14,995 nt of DNA from assembly GCA_035649895.1 (NCBI GenBank), contig DASRIS010000117.1, forward strand, positions 1 to 14,995. Reading direction: 5' to 3'. Positions 1 through 6,280 of this stretch are shown here, piece by piece. Under the pieces are notes generated by a model. That model was not told the origin of the DNA, did not search any database, and saw only the letters and a program-made list of their open reading frames with translations. Source of the DNA: DASSUC01 sp035649895 (lineage in GTDB: Bacteria; Actinomycetota; Actinomycetes; Mycobacteriales; Micromonosporaceae). Both the position numbers and the translations under genes were made by a program. Numbering within the stretch: the first letter of the stretch is position 1; each line of letters opens with the position of its first letter.

Positions 1-260
1 TCCACCAGCCGCCGGGCAGCACCGGCCGACATACGCATCCGCTCCCGCAGCCACACCACCGTCGACGACGCCCCCTGCGCCACCGCCAACCCACGCCCGT
101 CCACCTCCCGCACCAACGCCAGGTGCACCGCCGCCAGCCGCCGCTGCGCCACCCACAGCTCGTCCAACCCAGCGACCAGCTCACCGTCCGACAGCCCCCA
201 CACCGCAGTCCCGGCGCACGCCTCGACCGCCTGCGCGATCATCGCCGACACCACCCGCAT
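1..260 (-). CDS. DUF222 / 13E12-repeat family protein, N-terminal part (partial)
   Basis: This is an open frame running off the left edge, so only about 86 N-terminal residues are visible. The translation has the DUF222 pattern: a start-proximal helix, then WGLSDGELVAGL, then a helical stretch with AQRRLAAVHLALVREVDGRG, then a Trp-Leu pair (TVVWLRERMRMS) and AGAARRLV at the edge. In actinobacteria DUF222 is usually followed by an HNH nuclease domain; that half is outside the window, so nuclease activity cannot be judged. I prefer the ATG at 260 over the in-frame ATG at 266, because a TAGGAT -10 box ends 6 nt before it and would give a leaderless message. The family is often multicopy and its cellular role is not established. 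Confidence 0.8.
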   Translation of the reverse strand, partial: MRVVSAMIAQAVEACAGTAVWGLSDGELVAGLDELWVAQRRLAAVHLALVREVDGRGLAVAQGASSTVVWLRERMRMSAGAARRLV

Positions 261-266
261 ACCCAT

Positions 267-295
267 ATCCTAGTACGGGTGTTCTATGTGGTCTA
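267..295 (-). promoter_or_regulatory. Candidate housekeeping promoter of the DUF222 gene
   Basis: Read on the minus strand, TAGACC (295-290) is separated by 17 nt from TAGGAT (272-267). TAGGAT is a close match to the actinobacterial sigma-A -10 consensus, and TAGACC matches TTGACA at four positions. The expected transcription start falls at the ATG at 260, predicting a leaderless transcript. Confidence 0.5.
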
Positions 296-737
296 TAGTG
301 GACGCTCTGTTGCTCTCTGTATCCATGCCGAAGCCACACAGTGTGATCTGGCGGCGACGGCATCGCACCTACGCGCAGAGACTGACCACCGCAGCACCCC
401 GGGCACGTCTCTGCCCCCGGGTATGGAGAAGTCCTCTGGCCGGCGCTTGGCGCAGATGCACTGCGGCCAGGGCGGCGGCGAACCGAATCTCATCAGGCGT
501 TGTCGCCGCTGGCGGCGGGCCGACACCCCGGCGACCGGTGCGAGCAGTTCCAAAGCTGGCCGATGGCGTAGGCTCCTCGTCCGGTGACATGTCTCCAGTC
601 TCTCCAGCCTGTGTGGATGCCGTGACGAAACGTGCCGGGATGCCGCCGTGGCCAGCGTCGCTGGAGAGTACGCGTGATGACCGTCACCAGCGCCGAGATC
701 GGTCCGGCGGTACGCCGGCACGACCCTCAACCCTTCT
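296..737. other. Intergenic region without a supported gene
   Basis: Several short open frames exist on both strands, but none has a recognisable domain together with a ribosome site. Their composition (Arg/Pro/Ser-rich) looks like high-GC noise. Two structural elements are visible: a bulged hairpin at 398-421 built on GGGCA/TGCCC plus CCC/GGG, and a perfect 9-bp inverted repeat at 600-608 and 660-668. The region may hold the promoter of the SRPBCC gene, but no clear -35/-10 pair was found. Confidence 0.5.
600..668. repeat. 9-bp inverted repeat with long spacer
   Basis: CTCTCCAGC at 600-608 is the exact reverse complement of GCTGGAGAG at 660-668, with 51 nt between. It lies 80-150 nt upstream of the SRPBCC gene. 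It could be a structured leader or chance; nothing else supports a function. Confidence 0.35.
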
Positions 738-749
738 GAAGGAGAGCGA

Positions 750-1220
750 ATGACCTGGGTCAAGTCAGAAGCCAAGGCGAGCGTCGAGATCCACGCTGAT
801 GTGGACACCGTGCGGAAGTTCCTGCTCGACGTCCCGCAGTGCGGCCGGCTTATGCCTTCGGTGAAGAGCATCGATCCGGTCGGTGACGACATCTACCACT
901 ACCAGCTGGAGGAGTTCTCCAACGGCGGGGTCACCTTGACCCCGGACTACCAGGTGAAGTTCGACGTCTCCGACCCGGCCGAGATCCGCTGGGAGCCGTA
1001 CGGCGAGCACAACTTCAAGGTCTGGGGCATCTACCGCACCGCTCCCGGCAACGGCCCCAACCTGACCACGCTGGAGATCGACACCCAGTCCGAGGTTGAC
1101 CTGCCGGTGCCGAGCGTGATGGTTCCCCTGGTTCGGCCGTTCGCCAGCCGGTCCAACGCCGAGGTGACGAAGGGCTTCCTGAAGAACATCAAGAACGCCC
1201 TGGAGTCGGACCTGGCTTAG
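750..1220 (+). CDS. SRPBCC-family (START-like/polyketide cyclase-like) protein
   Basis: The protein has 156 residues, the usual size of a single SRPBCC fold, a helix-grip domain with a hydrophobic cavity that binds lipids or other small ligands. The layout fits: a strand with alternating charges (residues 4-14), a short helix beginning VRKFLLDVPQCGRLMP (about 20-37), a middle run of antiparallel strands (YHYQLEEF, VTLTPDYQVKFDV, IRWEPYG, FKVWGIYRT, TTLEIDTQSEVDLPVP), and a long C-terminal helix (RSNAEVTKGFLKNIKNALES). There is no signal peptide or membrane segment, so it is probably cytoplasmic. The start is set by AAGGAG at 739-744, 5 nt before the ATG. It appears monocistronic, with a hairpin downstream. 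The ligand and any enzyme activity cannot be told from sequence. Confidence 0.82.
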   Translation: MTWVKSEAKASVEIHADVDTVRKFLLDVPQCGRLMPSVKSIDPVGDDIYHYQLEEFSNGGVTLTPDYQVKFDVSDPAEIRWEPYGEHNFKVWGIYRTAPGNGPNLTTLEIDTQSEVDLPVPSVMVPLVRPFASRSNAEVTKGFLKNIKNALESDLA

Positions 1221-1270
1221 GCCGACGGGCGATGCCAGTCCACCTGGGCTGGCGTGCCAGTCCTTCTGTC

Positions 1271-1310
1271 CGCCCTCGGCATGGCGGCGCTCGTCGCTGT
1301 GCCGAGGGCG
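1271..1310. terminator. Strong hairpin, probable (bidirectional) terminator
   Basis: CGCCCTCGGCA (1271-1281) and TGCCGAGGGCG (1300-1310) form a perfect 11-bp stem around an 18-nt loop, 50 nt after the SRPBCC stop. No T-run follows, as is common for high-GC actinobacterial terminators. It lies between two convergent genes and could serve both. The remaining 1311-1511 shows no gene, only a possible 7-bp GGTCGTG/CACGACC repeat. Confidence 0.65.
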
Positions 1311-1511
1311 AGCTGTCTGAGCGGCTCACGACCCACGGGTACGCGAGGCAGCGGTACTCATATAGGGCGACGGCACCCAGCCACCGGCGCGTAACCCTGC
1401 CACAAGCACCACGAGTGCACTGCAGGTGGGGCAGCTGTGGTGACCTGGTCGTGGCGCGTGGCTGCCCAGCGGACAGCGCTCCGTCACGACCGGTGCAAGG
1501 AGAGTGTGGCG

Positions 1512-1940
1512 CTAGTCCTCGAGCCAGCCGCGGTGCCGGGCCTGCGCGGTGAGCCGCTCCCGCACCTGCACGATCTGCGCGGCGGTCATGCCCGGCGCGA
1601 CGGCGATCAGGACATCGGTGATCTCGCGCGCGTACGCCGACGTGGGGATGACGTCGCACAGCTCGCCCTCGGCGCCATCCGACTCGCCCGACTCGTCGGA
1701 CCGCCGGGTGGACGCGACCGGCCGGCGCACCGGCGACGCGCCTTCAAGGATGCGCACCGCAAAGGCCTTCGGGCCGCGCTGGCCGTCCATCACCTCGAAC
1801 TCGACCGCAGTGCCTGTACGCACCTGCGTGGGGTCTGAGAACTCGGACGCGTGTACGAACACGTCTTCCCCGCCCTCGTCGGGGGCGATAAAGCCCCACC
1901 CGCTGGACGGGTTGAACCGAATGATCCGCCCCTTAGCCAA
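1512..1940 (-). CDS. Cold-shock-domain protein with C-terminal extension
   Basis: The protein has 142 residues. Residues 1-66 are a CspA-type OB fold with both nucleic-acid-binding motifs: RNP1-like GWGFIAPDE (about 14-22) and RNP2-like DVFVHAS (about 26-32). It likely binds single-stranded RNA or DNA as a chaperone. Canonical Csps stop near residue 67. Here an acidic/Ser-rich linker (about 67-92) leads to a roughly 50-residue C-terminal segment predicted helical (REITDVLIAVAP, MTAAQIVQVRERLTAQARHRGW), whose role is unknown. The start is TTG: the upstream frame closes at a TGA after four sense codons with no other start, and GAGGTG sits about 7 nt before the TTG. The gene is convergent with the SRPBCC gene and divergent from the STAS/PP2C pair. 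Confidence 0.88.
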   Translation of the reverse strand: MAKGRIIRFNPSSGWGFIAPDEGGEDVFVHASEFSDPTQVRTGTAVEFEVMDGQRGPKAFAVRILEGASPVRRPVASTRRSDESGESDGAEGELCDVIPTSAYAREITDVLIAVAPGMTAAQIVQVRERLTAQARHRGWLED

Positions 1941-2027
1941 CCGAACCCACCTCTTTCAACCGGACGCACAGTCCGAACATCATCGGCATCGGCACGGTCG
2001 GATCTAGGCAGGCCGCCGCGCCGCTTA

Positions 2028-2057
2028 ACCGTACGCCATAGGGTCCCCAGCCGTCAG
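2028..2057 (-). promoter_or_regulatory. Candidate promoter of the cold-shock-domain gene
   Basis: On the minus strand CTGACG (2057-2052) is 18 nt from TACGGT (2033-2028). This would give a 5' leader of roughly 80 nt before the TTG start, which contains a small CGGAC/GTCCG hairpin (1961-1975). A long leader would suit a cold-shock-type gene, but the boxes are only moderate matches. Confidence 0.3.
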
Positions 2058-2080
2058 CGCCACGCCGGGAAAGGGCGCGG

Positions 2081-2166
2081 GCATGCCACCAGGCTAGGTG
2101 CGGCACGCCAGGTAGGTGGTGTGGGCACGCCGGGTAGGTGGTGTGGGCACGCCAGGCAGGTGCGGG
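2081..2166. repeat. Tandem array of ~4 units of 22 bp
   Basis: Units begin at 2081, 2103, 2125 and 2147, each starting GCAYGCC and running through an AGGTAGGTGGTG-like core. Units 2 and 3 are nearly identical; units 1 and 4 are diverged (unit 4 is 20 nt). A degraded GCACAGTGGGCACACC tail continues to about 2186. The period is not a multiple of three and no credible protein covers it. The array lies between the divergent CSD and STAS promoters, so it may affect spacing or protein binding there. Confidence 0.8.
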
Positions 2167-2260
2167 GCACAGTGGGCACACCAGCCAGAGCGCGCCGGAA
2201 GCAGGCGGTCCGGCTCGTTCCCCGCTGGGACAGGCGCACCCGTTGACGTATGGTCGGTGG

Positions 2261-2575
2261 GTGCTGGACGTACGTACGGAGGCCGCGGACACAGCGGTCG
2301 TGGTCTGCGTCCGCGGCGACGTTGACCTCAACACTGAGGCTCAGCTCGCCCAGGCGCTGCGCGACGCGATCACCACGCACCAAGCCGATGAGCTCGTGGT
2401 CGACCTGGCCGGTGTGCCGTTCCTCGACTCCAGCGGGGTCCGGGCGCTGTTGCAGGCGCGCGCGACGGCGGCCGAACACGGCATGTCTGTGCGGGTCCGC
2501 AACCCCCAGGACCTGGTCGCGCAGGTGCTGCGGGTCACCTTGGTCGCCGACCTGTTCGGCGTGTCCAACAGGTAG
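2261..2575 (+). CDS. STAS-domain anti-sigma factor antagonist (RsbV/SpoIIAA type)
   Basis: The protein has about 104 residues, a stand-alone STAS domain of normal length. It has a strand VVVCVRGDVDLNT near residues 12-24, a helix AQLAQALRDAI, then strand DELVVDLAGVPFLDSSGVRALLQA. The phosphorylation motif DSSG is at residues 56-59; by analogy with SpoIIAA Ser58 the second serine is the likely target. Such proteins bind anti-sigma kinases when unphosphorylated and release the sigma factor. The start is uncertain: GTG 2261 begins right at the domain, while TTG 2243 would add six residues; neither has a convincing Shine-Dalgarno. The SpoIIE-type phosphatase 54 nt downstream is the natural enzyme to dephosphorylate it. 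No partner kinase is present in the window. Confidence 0.88.
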   Translation: MLDVRTEAADTAVVVCVRGDVDLNTEAQLAQALRDAITTHQADELVVDLAGVPFLDSSGVRALLQARATAAEHGMSVRVRNPQDLVAQVLRVTLVADLFGVSNR

Positions 2576-2629
2576 CGACTGACCGCGAGGGTACGGCTGC
2601 GCCGGGCCGGACACGCTAGCGTGTTGGCG

Positions 2630-4009
2630 ATGGACGACGCTCTCCACGACTGGTACGGGGTGCTCGCCAAGATCCTCAATGAGGCACATCTGGCGGCGCC
2701 AGACTCCCTCGGCCAGGTCATCAGCTCAGGGGTCCGGGCGCTCGGCATGGAACCGACCATCTACCTGGTCGATGTAGAGCAGCGCAGCCTCGGTGCGCTA
2801 CCCGCCGGGGGGCCGTCGTCCGAGGTGGACCCGCGCTCGCCCGGCGAGCACCTGCGCGGGTGGGAACGGCTGCCGGTCGAGGGCACCATGGCCGGGCGCG
2901 CCTTCATGACCCTGCAGACGGTGGCTGCCGGGGAGCGGCGACCCCGGTTGTGGGTCCCGATAGTGGACGGCACCGAGCGGCTCGGCGTACTCGATGTGGT
3001 GCTGCCTGAGCAGACGTCGCCGGACGACGCCGCGGTACGCGAGGGGTGCCTGCTCCTCGCCGGTCTCATCGGGCATCTGATCATGTCCAAGCAGGCGTAC
3101 GGCGACACCCTGCACCGGGTCCGCCGGTCGCGGCTGATGTCCACCTCGGCGGAGCTGCTGTGGCAGATGCTGCCGCCGTTGACCTTCGCGACCGACAGGT
3201 TCGTGCTGACCGCGATGCTGGAGCCGTGCTACGAGGTGGGAGGTGACGGCTTCGACTACGCGGTGGACAACACAGCCGTCCACCTGTCCGTGCTCGATGC
3301 GGTGGGACGCGGCCTGTCGGCGAGTATGACCTGCGCGGTTGCGCTGTCCGCGATGCGCGCTATACGCCGGGCCGGTGGCGGCCTGCACGCCATGGCGGAA
3401 GCCGCTGACCAGGCTCTGACGTCCCAGTTCACCGACCATCGGTTCGTCACCGCGATCCTGGCCGAGCTGGACGAGAGCAGCGGCCACCTCCGCTATGTCA
3501 ACGCGGGCCACCCGCTGCCGCTGGTGCTGCGTAGGGGGAAGGCCGTGCTGACCCTCAGCGGCGGTCGTCGGCTGCCGCTCGGTCTCGGCAACGCGCTGGC
3601 CGGGGCGGGCCGGGCGGCTAGGTCGGACGAGGCCGCTGGGTCGGATGAGGCGGCTAGGTCGGACGAGACCGCTGGGTCGGATAAGGCGGCTGGGTCGGAT
3701 GAGGCGGCTGGGACCGGCGGGCCGGCCGGGGCGGGCGCGGTAGGCGAGGCGATGCTGGAGCCGGGCGACCGGCTGCTGCTGCACACTGACGGCGTGACCG
3801 ACGCCCGCCGCGCCAACGGCGAGCGGTCAGGCCTGCCCCGCCTGGTCGACCTGGCCGAGCGCTACTCGGCGGCGGGACTGCCGATCGCGGAGACCCTGCG
3901 GCGGCTGAGCCACGCCATCCTCGACCAGCAGGGCGGCCGGCTGCGCGACGATGCCACGCTGATGCTCGTCGAGTGGTCCAGGCTCGCCGCCCACCGTTCG
4001 GTGCCGTAG
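2630..4009 (+). CDS. GAF-like + SpoIIE (PP2C) serine phosphatase
   Basis: The protein has 459 residues. Residues about 10-160 resemble a GAF sensor (VISSGVRALGMEPTIYLVD, WVPIVDGTERLGVLDV). A linker helix leads to a SpoIIE/RsbU-type PP2C domain from about 180. Metal-binding and catalytic signatures are intact: EVGGDGFD (202-209), VLDAVGRGLSASM, YVNAGHPLPLVL, HTDGVTD (385-391) and DDATLML starting at D440-D441. The likely job is dephosphorylation of a STAS protein, most simply the one encoded just upstream. Residues 329-361 are an in-frame repeat insert in the phosphatase domain, placed between the LPLGL loop and the LEPGDRLLLHTDG strand where homologues have a short loop. The ATG at 2630 has no Shine-Dalgarno, but TAGCGT at 2617-2622 could be a -10 box for a leaderless message; GTG 2621 is an in-frame alternative. 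A strong terminator follows. Confidence 0.9.
   Translation: MDDALHDWYGVLAKILNEAHLAAPDSLGQVISSGVRALGMEPTIYLVDVEQRSLGALPAGGPSSEVDPRSPGEHLRGWERLPVEGTMAGRAFMTLQTVAAGERRPRLWVPIVDGTERLGVLDVVLPEQTSPDDAAVREGCLLLAGLIGHLIMSKQAYGDTLHRVRRSRLMSTSAELLWQMLPPLTFATDRFVLTAMLEPCYEVGGDGFDYAVDNTAVHLSVLDAVGRGLSASMTCAVALSAMRAIRRAGGGLHAMAEAADQALTSQFTDHRFVTAILAELDESSGHLRYVNAGHPLPLVLRRGKAVLTLSGGRRLPLGLGNALAGAGRAARSDEAAGSDEAARSDETAGSDKAAGSDEAAGTGGPAGAGAVGEAMLEPGDRLLLHTDGVTDARRANGERSGLPRLVDLAERYSAAGLPIAETLRRLSHAILDQQGGRLRDDATLMLVEWSRLAAHRSVP
3614..3712 (+). repeat. 18-bp in-frame tandem repeat inside the PP2C gene
   Basis: Five full 18-nt units (starting 3614, 3632, 3650, 3668, 3686) plus half a unit encode AA[R/G]SDE repeated, with variants TAGSDK. 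The period is exactly six codons, so length changes would keep the frame. The insert is hydrophilic and acidic and probably a disordered loop. Confidence 0.92.
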
Positions 4010-4090
4010 CCACCGGTCGCGACCCGCCTGCAGCCGCGGCCCCGCCGCAGTCGTGCCGTAGCAGTCATGGTCCAGGCGTAACGGTGAATA

Positions 4091-4127
4091 TAGGGGCGGG
4101 CGGGTCGGACTAACCCGCCCACCCCTA
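4091..4127 (+). terminator. Terminator of the STAS-PP2C unit
   Basis: TAGGGGCGGGCGGGT pairs with ACCCGCCCACCCCTA to form a 15-bp stem with one C/A mismatch and a 7-nt loop, 81 nt after the PP2C stop. It is very GC-rich and lacks a T-run. Confidence 0.7.
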
Positions 4128-4482
4128 CCGACCCCGTGACCGGTCTGACCCTTGCGCTGGGTCGCTGGGCCCTAGCGACCCGTCCGGGGCTGCCGCTCGG
4201 CCGGTCGCTGCGGCGGGCATCGGGCCGGACAAGGGGACCTCCGACCGCGTACCCAGCCGCTGCGGGCCCGGCCGGTCCACAGTGGATGTGTCCACCGCAA
4301 GGACATCCACTGCGGACCGCGGCACCCCAATGGCGTGCATCGCGCCGGTGAGCGGGAACGGGGGGCTGGGCGCCCGGCGCGTGCAGGGGTTACCAACGAA
4401 CCTAGTCGCGCCACCCGCCGCGGCAAGATGGCGCGGCAGGACTTAACGCAGACCTAAGGAAGAGCTGCACTGTCCCCAACTC
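4128..4482. other. Intergenic region between PP2C terminator and histidine kinase 3' end
   Basis: No supported gene lies in this stretch between convergent genes. It contains the large inverted repeat at 4273-4319 and otherwise high-GC sequence. Short frames on both strands lack domains and ribosome sites. Confidence 0.5.
4273..4319. repeat. 17-bp inverted repeat (large hairpin)
   Basis: The arms CGGTCCACAGTGGATGT (4273-4289) and ACATCCACTGCGGACCG (4303-4319) are complementary at 16 of 17 positions, with a 13-nt loop. The element is about 160 nt past the histidine kinase stop on its side and about 260 nt past the PP2C stop. It may be a second terminator for the minus-strand operon, a mobile-element-derived repeat or a binding site; it is far larger than the other hairpins here. 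Confidence 0.8.
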
Positions 4483-5544
4483 TCAATGCTGCCGGCGGTC
4501 GCCCCAGCGCCGCTCGCCCGGTTCCCGGGTCCGCCGCCCGACGAACCCGAACCGCGGCTTGGCCTGTGGCGGCTGCTCCGCGTCGACCAGCAGGACCACC
4601 ACGCTCGCGCCGCCCAGCGCGCCGGTGTCGATGTCGACCGTGCCACGGCCGGCCACCGCCGCCCGCCGCACGATGTCCAGCCCGAGACCGGTCGACCCTT
4701 GCTCGCTGGTCCCCCGCTGCATGGCCCGCTGGGGGTCGGCGATCCCCGGGCCGGCGTCCTCGACGCGTACCGCCACGTAGCCCTTGCGGCGCGACACCGC
4801 CACCTCGAACCTGGTGCCCTGCGGCGTGTAGCGGAAGACGTTTCCCAGCAGGGCGTCGAGGGCGGCGGCGAGGTCGGCGCGGGGCACGCCCACCGGTGCC
4901 GGCCGCGCCGCGCCGCGCACCTGGTACGGCCGGCCCTGGTCCTCCGCGACCGGCGCCCAGAACGCCATCCGCTCCCGGACCACCTCGCTGGCGTCGCAGG
5001 TGAGGGCCTGCGGCTGCGGGTTGGCGGCGGGGGACCGGGTAGTCCGGATCAGCGCGTCGACCTCACGCTCGAGCGCGTCGACCGCCTCCCGCAGGCGGAA
5101 CACGGCGTGCCCCTCCTCCACCGCCTCCGCCTCCAGCCGCACCGCGGTCAACGGCGTACGCAGCCGGTGCGACAGGTCCGCCATGAGCTCGCGCTGCGCG
5201 ACCAGCGAGGCGGCCACCCGATCGGCCATGGTGTTGAATGCGGCGCCCGCCTCAGCCAGCTCGCGGGGGCCTGCGGTGGGGGCACGCACGGTGAGGTCAC
5301 CCTCGCCGAGCGCGCGTGCGGCGCGGGTCAGCCCCCGCGCTGAGGCCGCCGCCTGGCTGGCCAGCCGGTGGCTGGCGACCGCCGACCCGAGCAGTGCGAC
5401 CGCGGTGACCACGCCAAGGGTCCACCACGCCGCGCGCACCCCGCGGTCGCGGCCCGCGTCGGGCAGGAACGCCTCCAGCACCAGGTACGCGAGCCCGAAG
5501 GCCGCGCAGGCGGCCACGCTGACCAGGGCCAGCGCGGCTCTCAG
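4483..5544 (-). CDS. Two-component sensor histidine kinase (intramembrane-sensing type)
   Basis: The protein has 353 residues counted from a CTG at 5544. Two transmembrane helices (about 3-26 and 39-57) flank a loop of only about 12 residues, so there is no sizeable extracellular sensor. HAMP-like region is 60-110. The DHp helix has the phospho-acceptor H126 in SHRLRTPLTA. The ATP-binding domain has N235 (GNVFRYTP), the G1 box D263-A-G-P-G and a G2-like GSTGLGL. It should autophosphorylate and pass phosphate to the response regulator encoded just upstream. The start is odd: no ATG/GTG/TTG occurs where one is expected, but CTG overlaps the regulator stop as CTGA, where ATGA/GTGA coupling is usual. 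Alternatives are GTG 5517, inside TM1, or ATG 5685, which would overlap the regulator by 145 nt. Confidence 0.87.
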   Translation of the reverse strand: MRAALALVSVAACAAFGLAYLVLEAFLPDAGRDRGVRAAWWTLGVVTAVALLGSAVASHRLASQAAASARGLTRAARALGEGDLTVRAPTAGPRELAEAGAAFNTMADRVAASLVAQRELMADLSHRLRTPLTAVRLEAEAVEEGHAVFRLREAVDALEREVDALIRTTRSPAANPQPQALTCDASEVVRERMAFWAPVAEDQGRPYQVRGAARPAPVGVPRADLAAALDALLGNVFRYTPQGTRFEVAVSRRKGYVAVRVEDAGPGIADPQRAMQRGTSEQGSTGLGLDIVRRAAVAGRGTVDIDTGALGGASVVVLLVDAEQPPQAKPRFGFVGRRTREPGERRWGDRRQH

Positions 5545-6236
5545 TCCGGTGCCGCGAACCTGATGCCGACTCCCCGCACGGTGTGCAGGTACGTCGGCCT
5601 CGCCGCGGTCTCGCCGAGCTTTCGGCGAAGCCAGTACAGATGTACGTCGATCGTCTGGTCCTCGCCCACCGACGGCAGTCGCCATACCTCCTCCAGCAGC
5701 TCCCGGCGCGTAACCACTCGACCCGGCCGGGCGCCGAGGTAGGCGAGCAGGTCGAACTCCTTGCGCGTGAGCACGAGCGGCCGGCCGTCCAGGTACGCCT
5801 GCCGCTCGTCCAGGTCCACCCGCAGCCGTCCGGCCTCGATGACCGCGGGTGGGGCCGGCTCGGTGCGGTGCGCCCGCCGCCGTACCGAGCCGATCCGGGC
5901 GTCCAGATGTGCCGCGCTGAACGGCTTGACCATGTAGTCGTCGGCGCCGGCCCGCAGCAGCCGGACGATCTCGGCCTCGTCACTGCGGGCGGTCGCGATG
6001 ATGATCGGCGTGTCCGCGACCCCGCGCACCATGCGCAGGGCGTCGGCACCGTCCAGGTCGGGCAGCCCCAGGTCGAGCACGATCACGTCGGGAGGGTGCG
6101 AGACGACGCGACGCAGCGCGTCCAGCGCGGTCCCGACCGAGTGCACGGTGTGCCCGAGATCCGTCAGCGAGCGCACCAGGGCACCGCGGACCACATGGTC
6201 GTCCTCGACGAGGAGCACCGTGGCCATGGTGAGCAC
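5541..6236 (-). CDS. OmpR/PhoB-family response regulator
   Basis: The protein has 231 residues from GTG 6236. Receiver domain 1-118 has the acidic pocket E11-D12-D13, phospho-acceptor D55 (VIVLDLGLPD), T82 (IATARS) and K104 (MVKPF). The C-terminal winged helix (about 128-228) has LTRKEFDLLAYL, VVTRRELLEEVW, QTIDVHLYWLRRKL and the wing VRGVGIRF. It should be a DNA-binding transcription factor activated by the adjacent kinase. GTG 6236 is preferred because GGAGG lies 7 nt upstream; ATG 6227 (MATVLLVE) is the alternative. It lies 44 nt after the DMT-like gene and overlaps the kinase start by 4 nt. Confidence 0.92.
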   Translation of the reverse strand: MLTMATVLLVEDDHVVRGALVRSLTDLGHTVHSVGTALDALRRVVSHPPDVIVLDLGLPDLDGADALRMVRGVADTPIIIATARSDEAEIVRLLRAGADDYMVKPFSAAHLDARIGSVRRRAHRTEPAPPAVIEAGRLRVDLDERQAYLDGRPLVLTRKEFDLLAYLGARPGRVVTRRELLEEVWRLPSVGEDQTIDVHLYWLRRKLGETAARPTYLHTVRGVGIRFAAPD

Positions 6237-6280
6237 GGTAGCGCCTCCGCCGGTACGGGCCGGCACACACCGTGGACGGG

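Noticed and set aside
286..892. Several overlapping open frames in the left intergenic region, including a 199-codon minus-strand frame.
   Set aside because: They have no recognisable motifs, and the long one runs into the SRPBCC gene antisense. The one weak hint (residues ATTPDEIRFAAALAAV at about 530-480, vaguely like an acyl-CoA carboxylase epsilon subunit) is too short to support.
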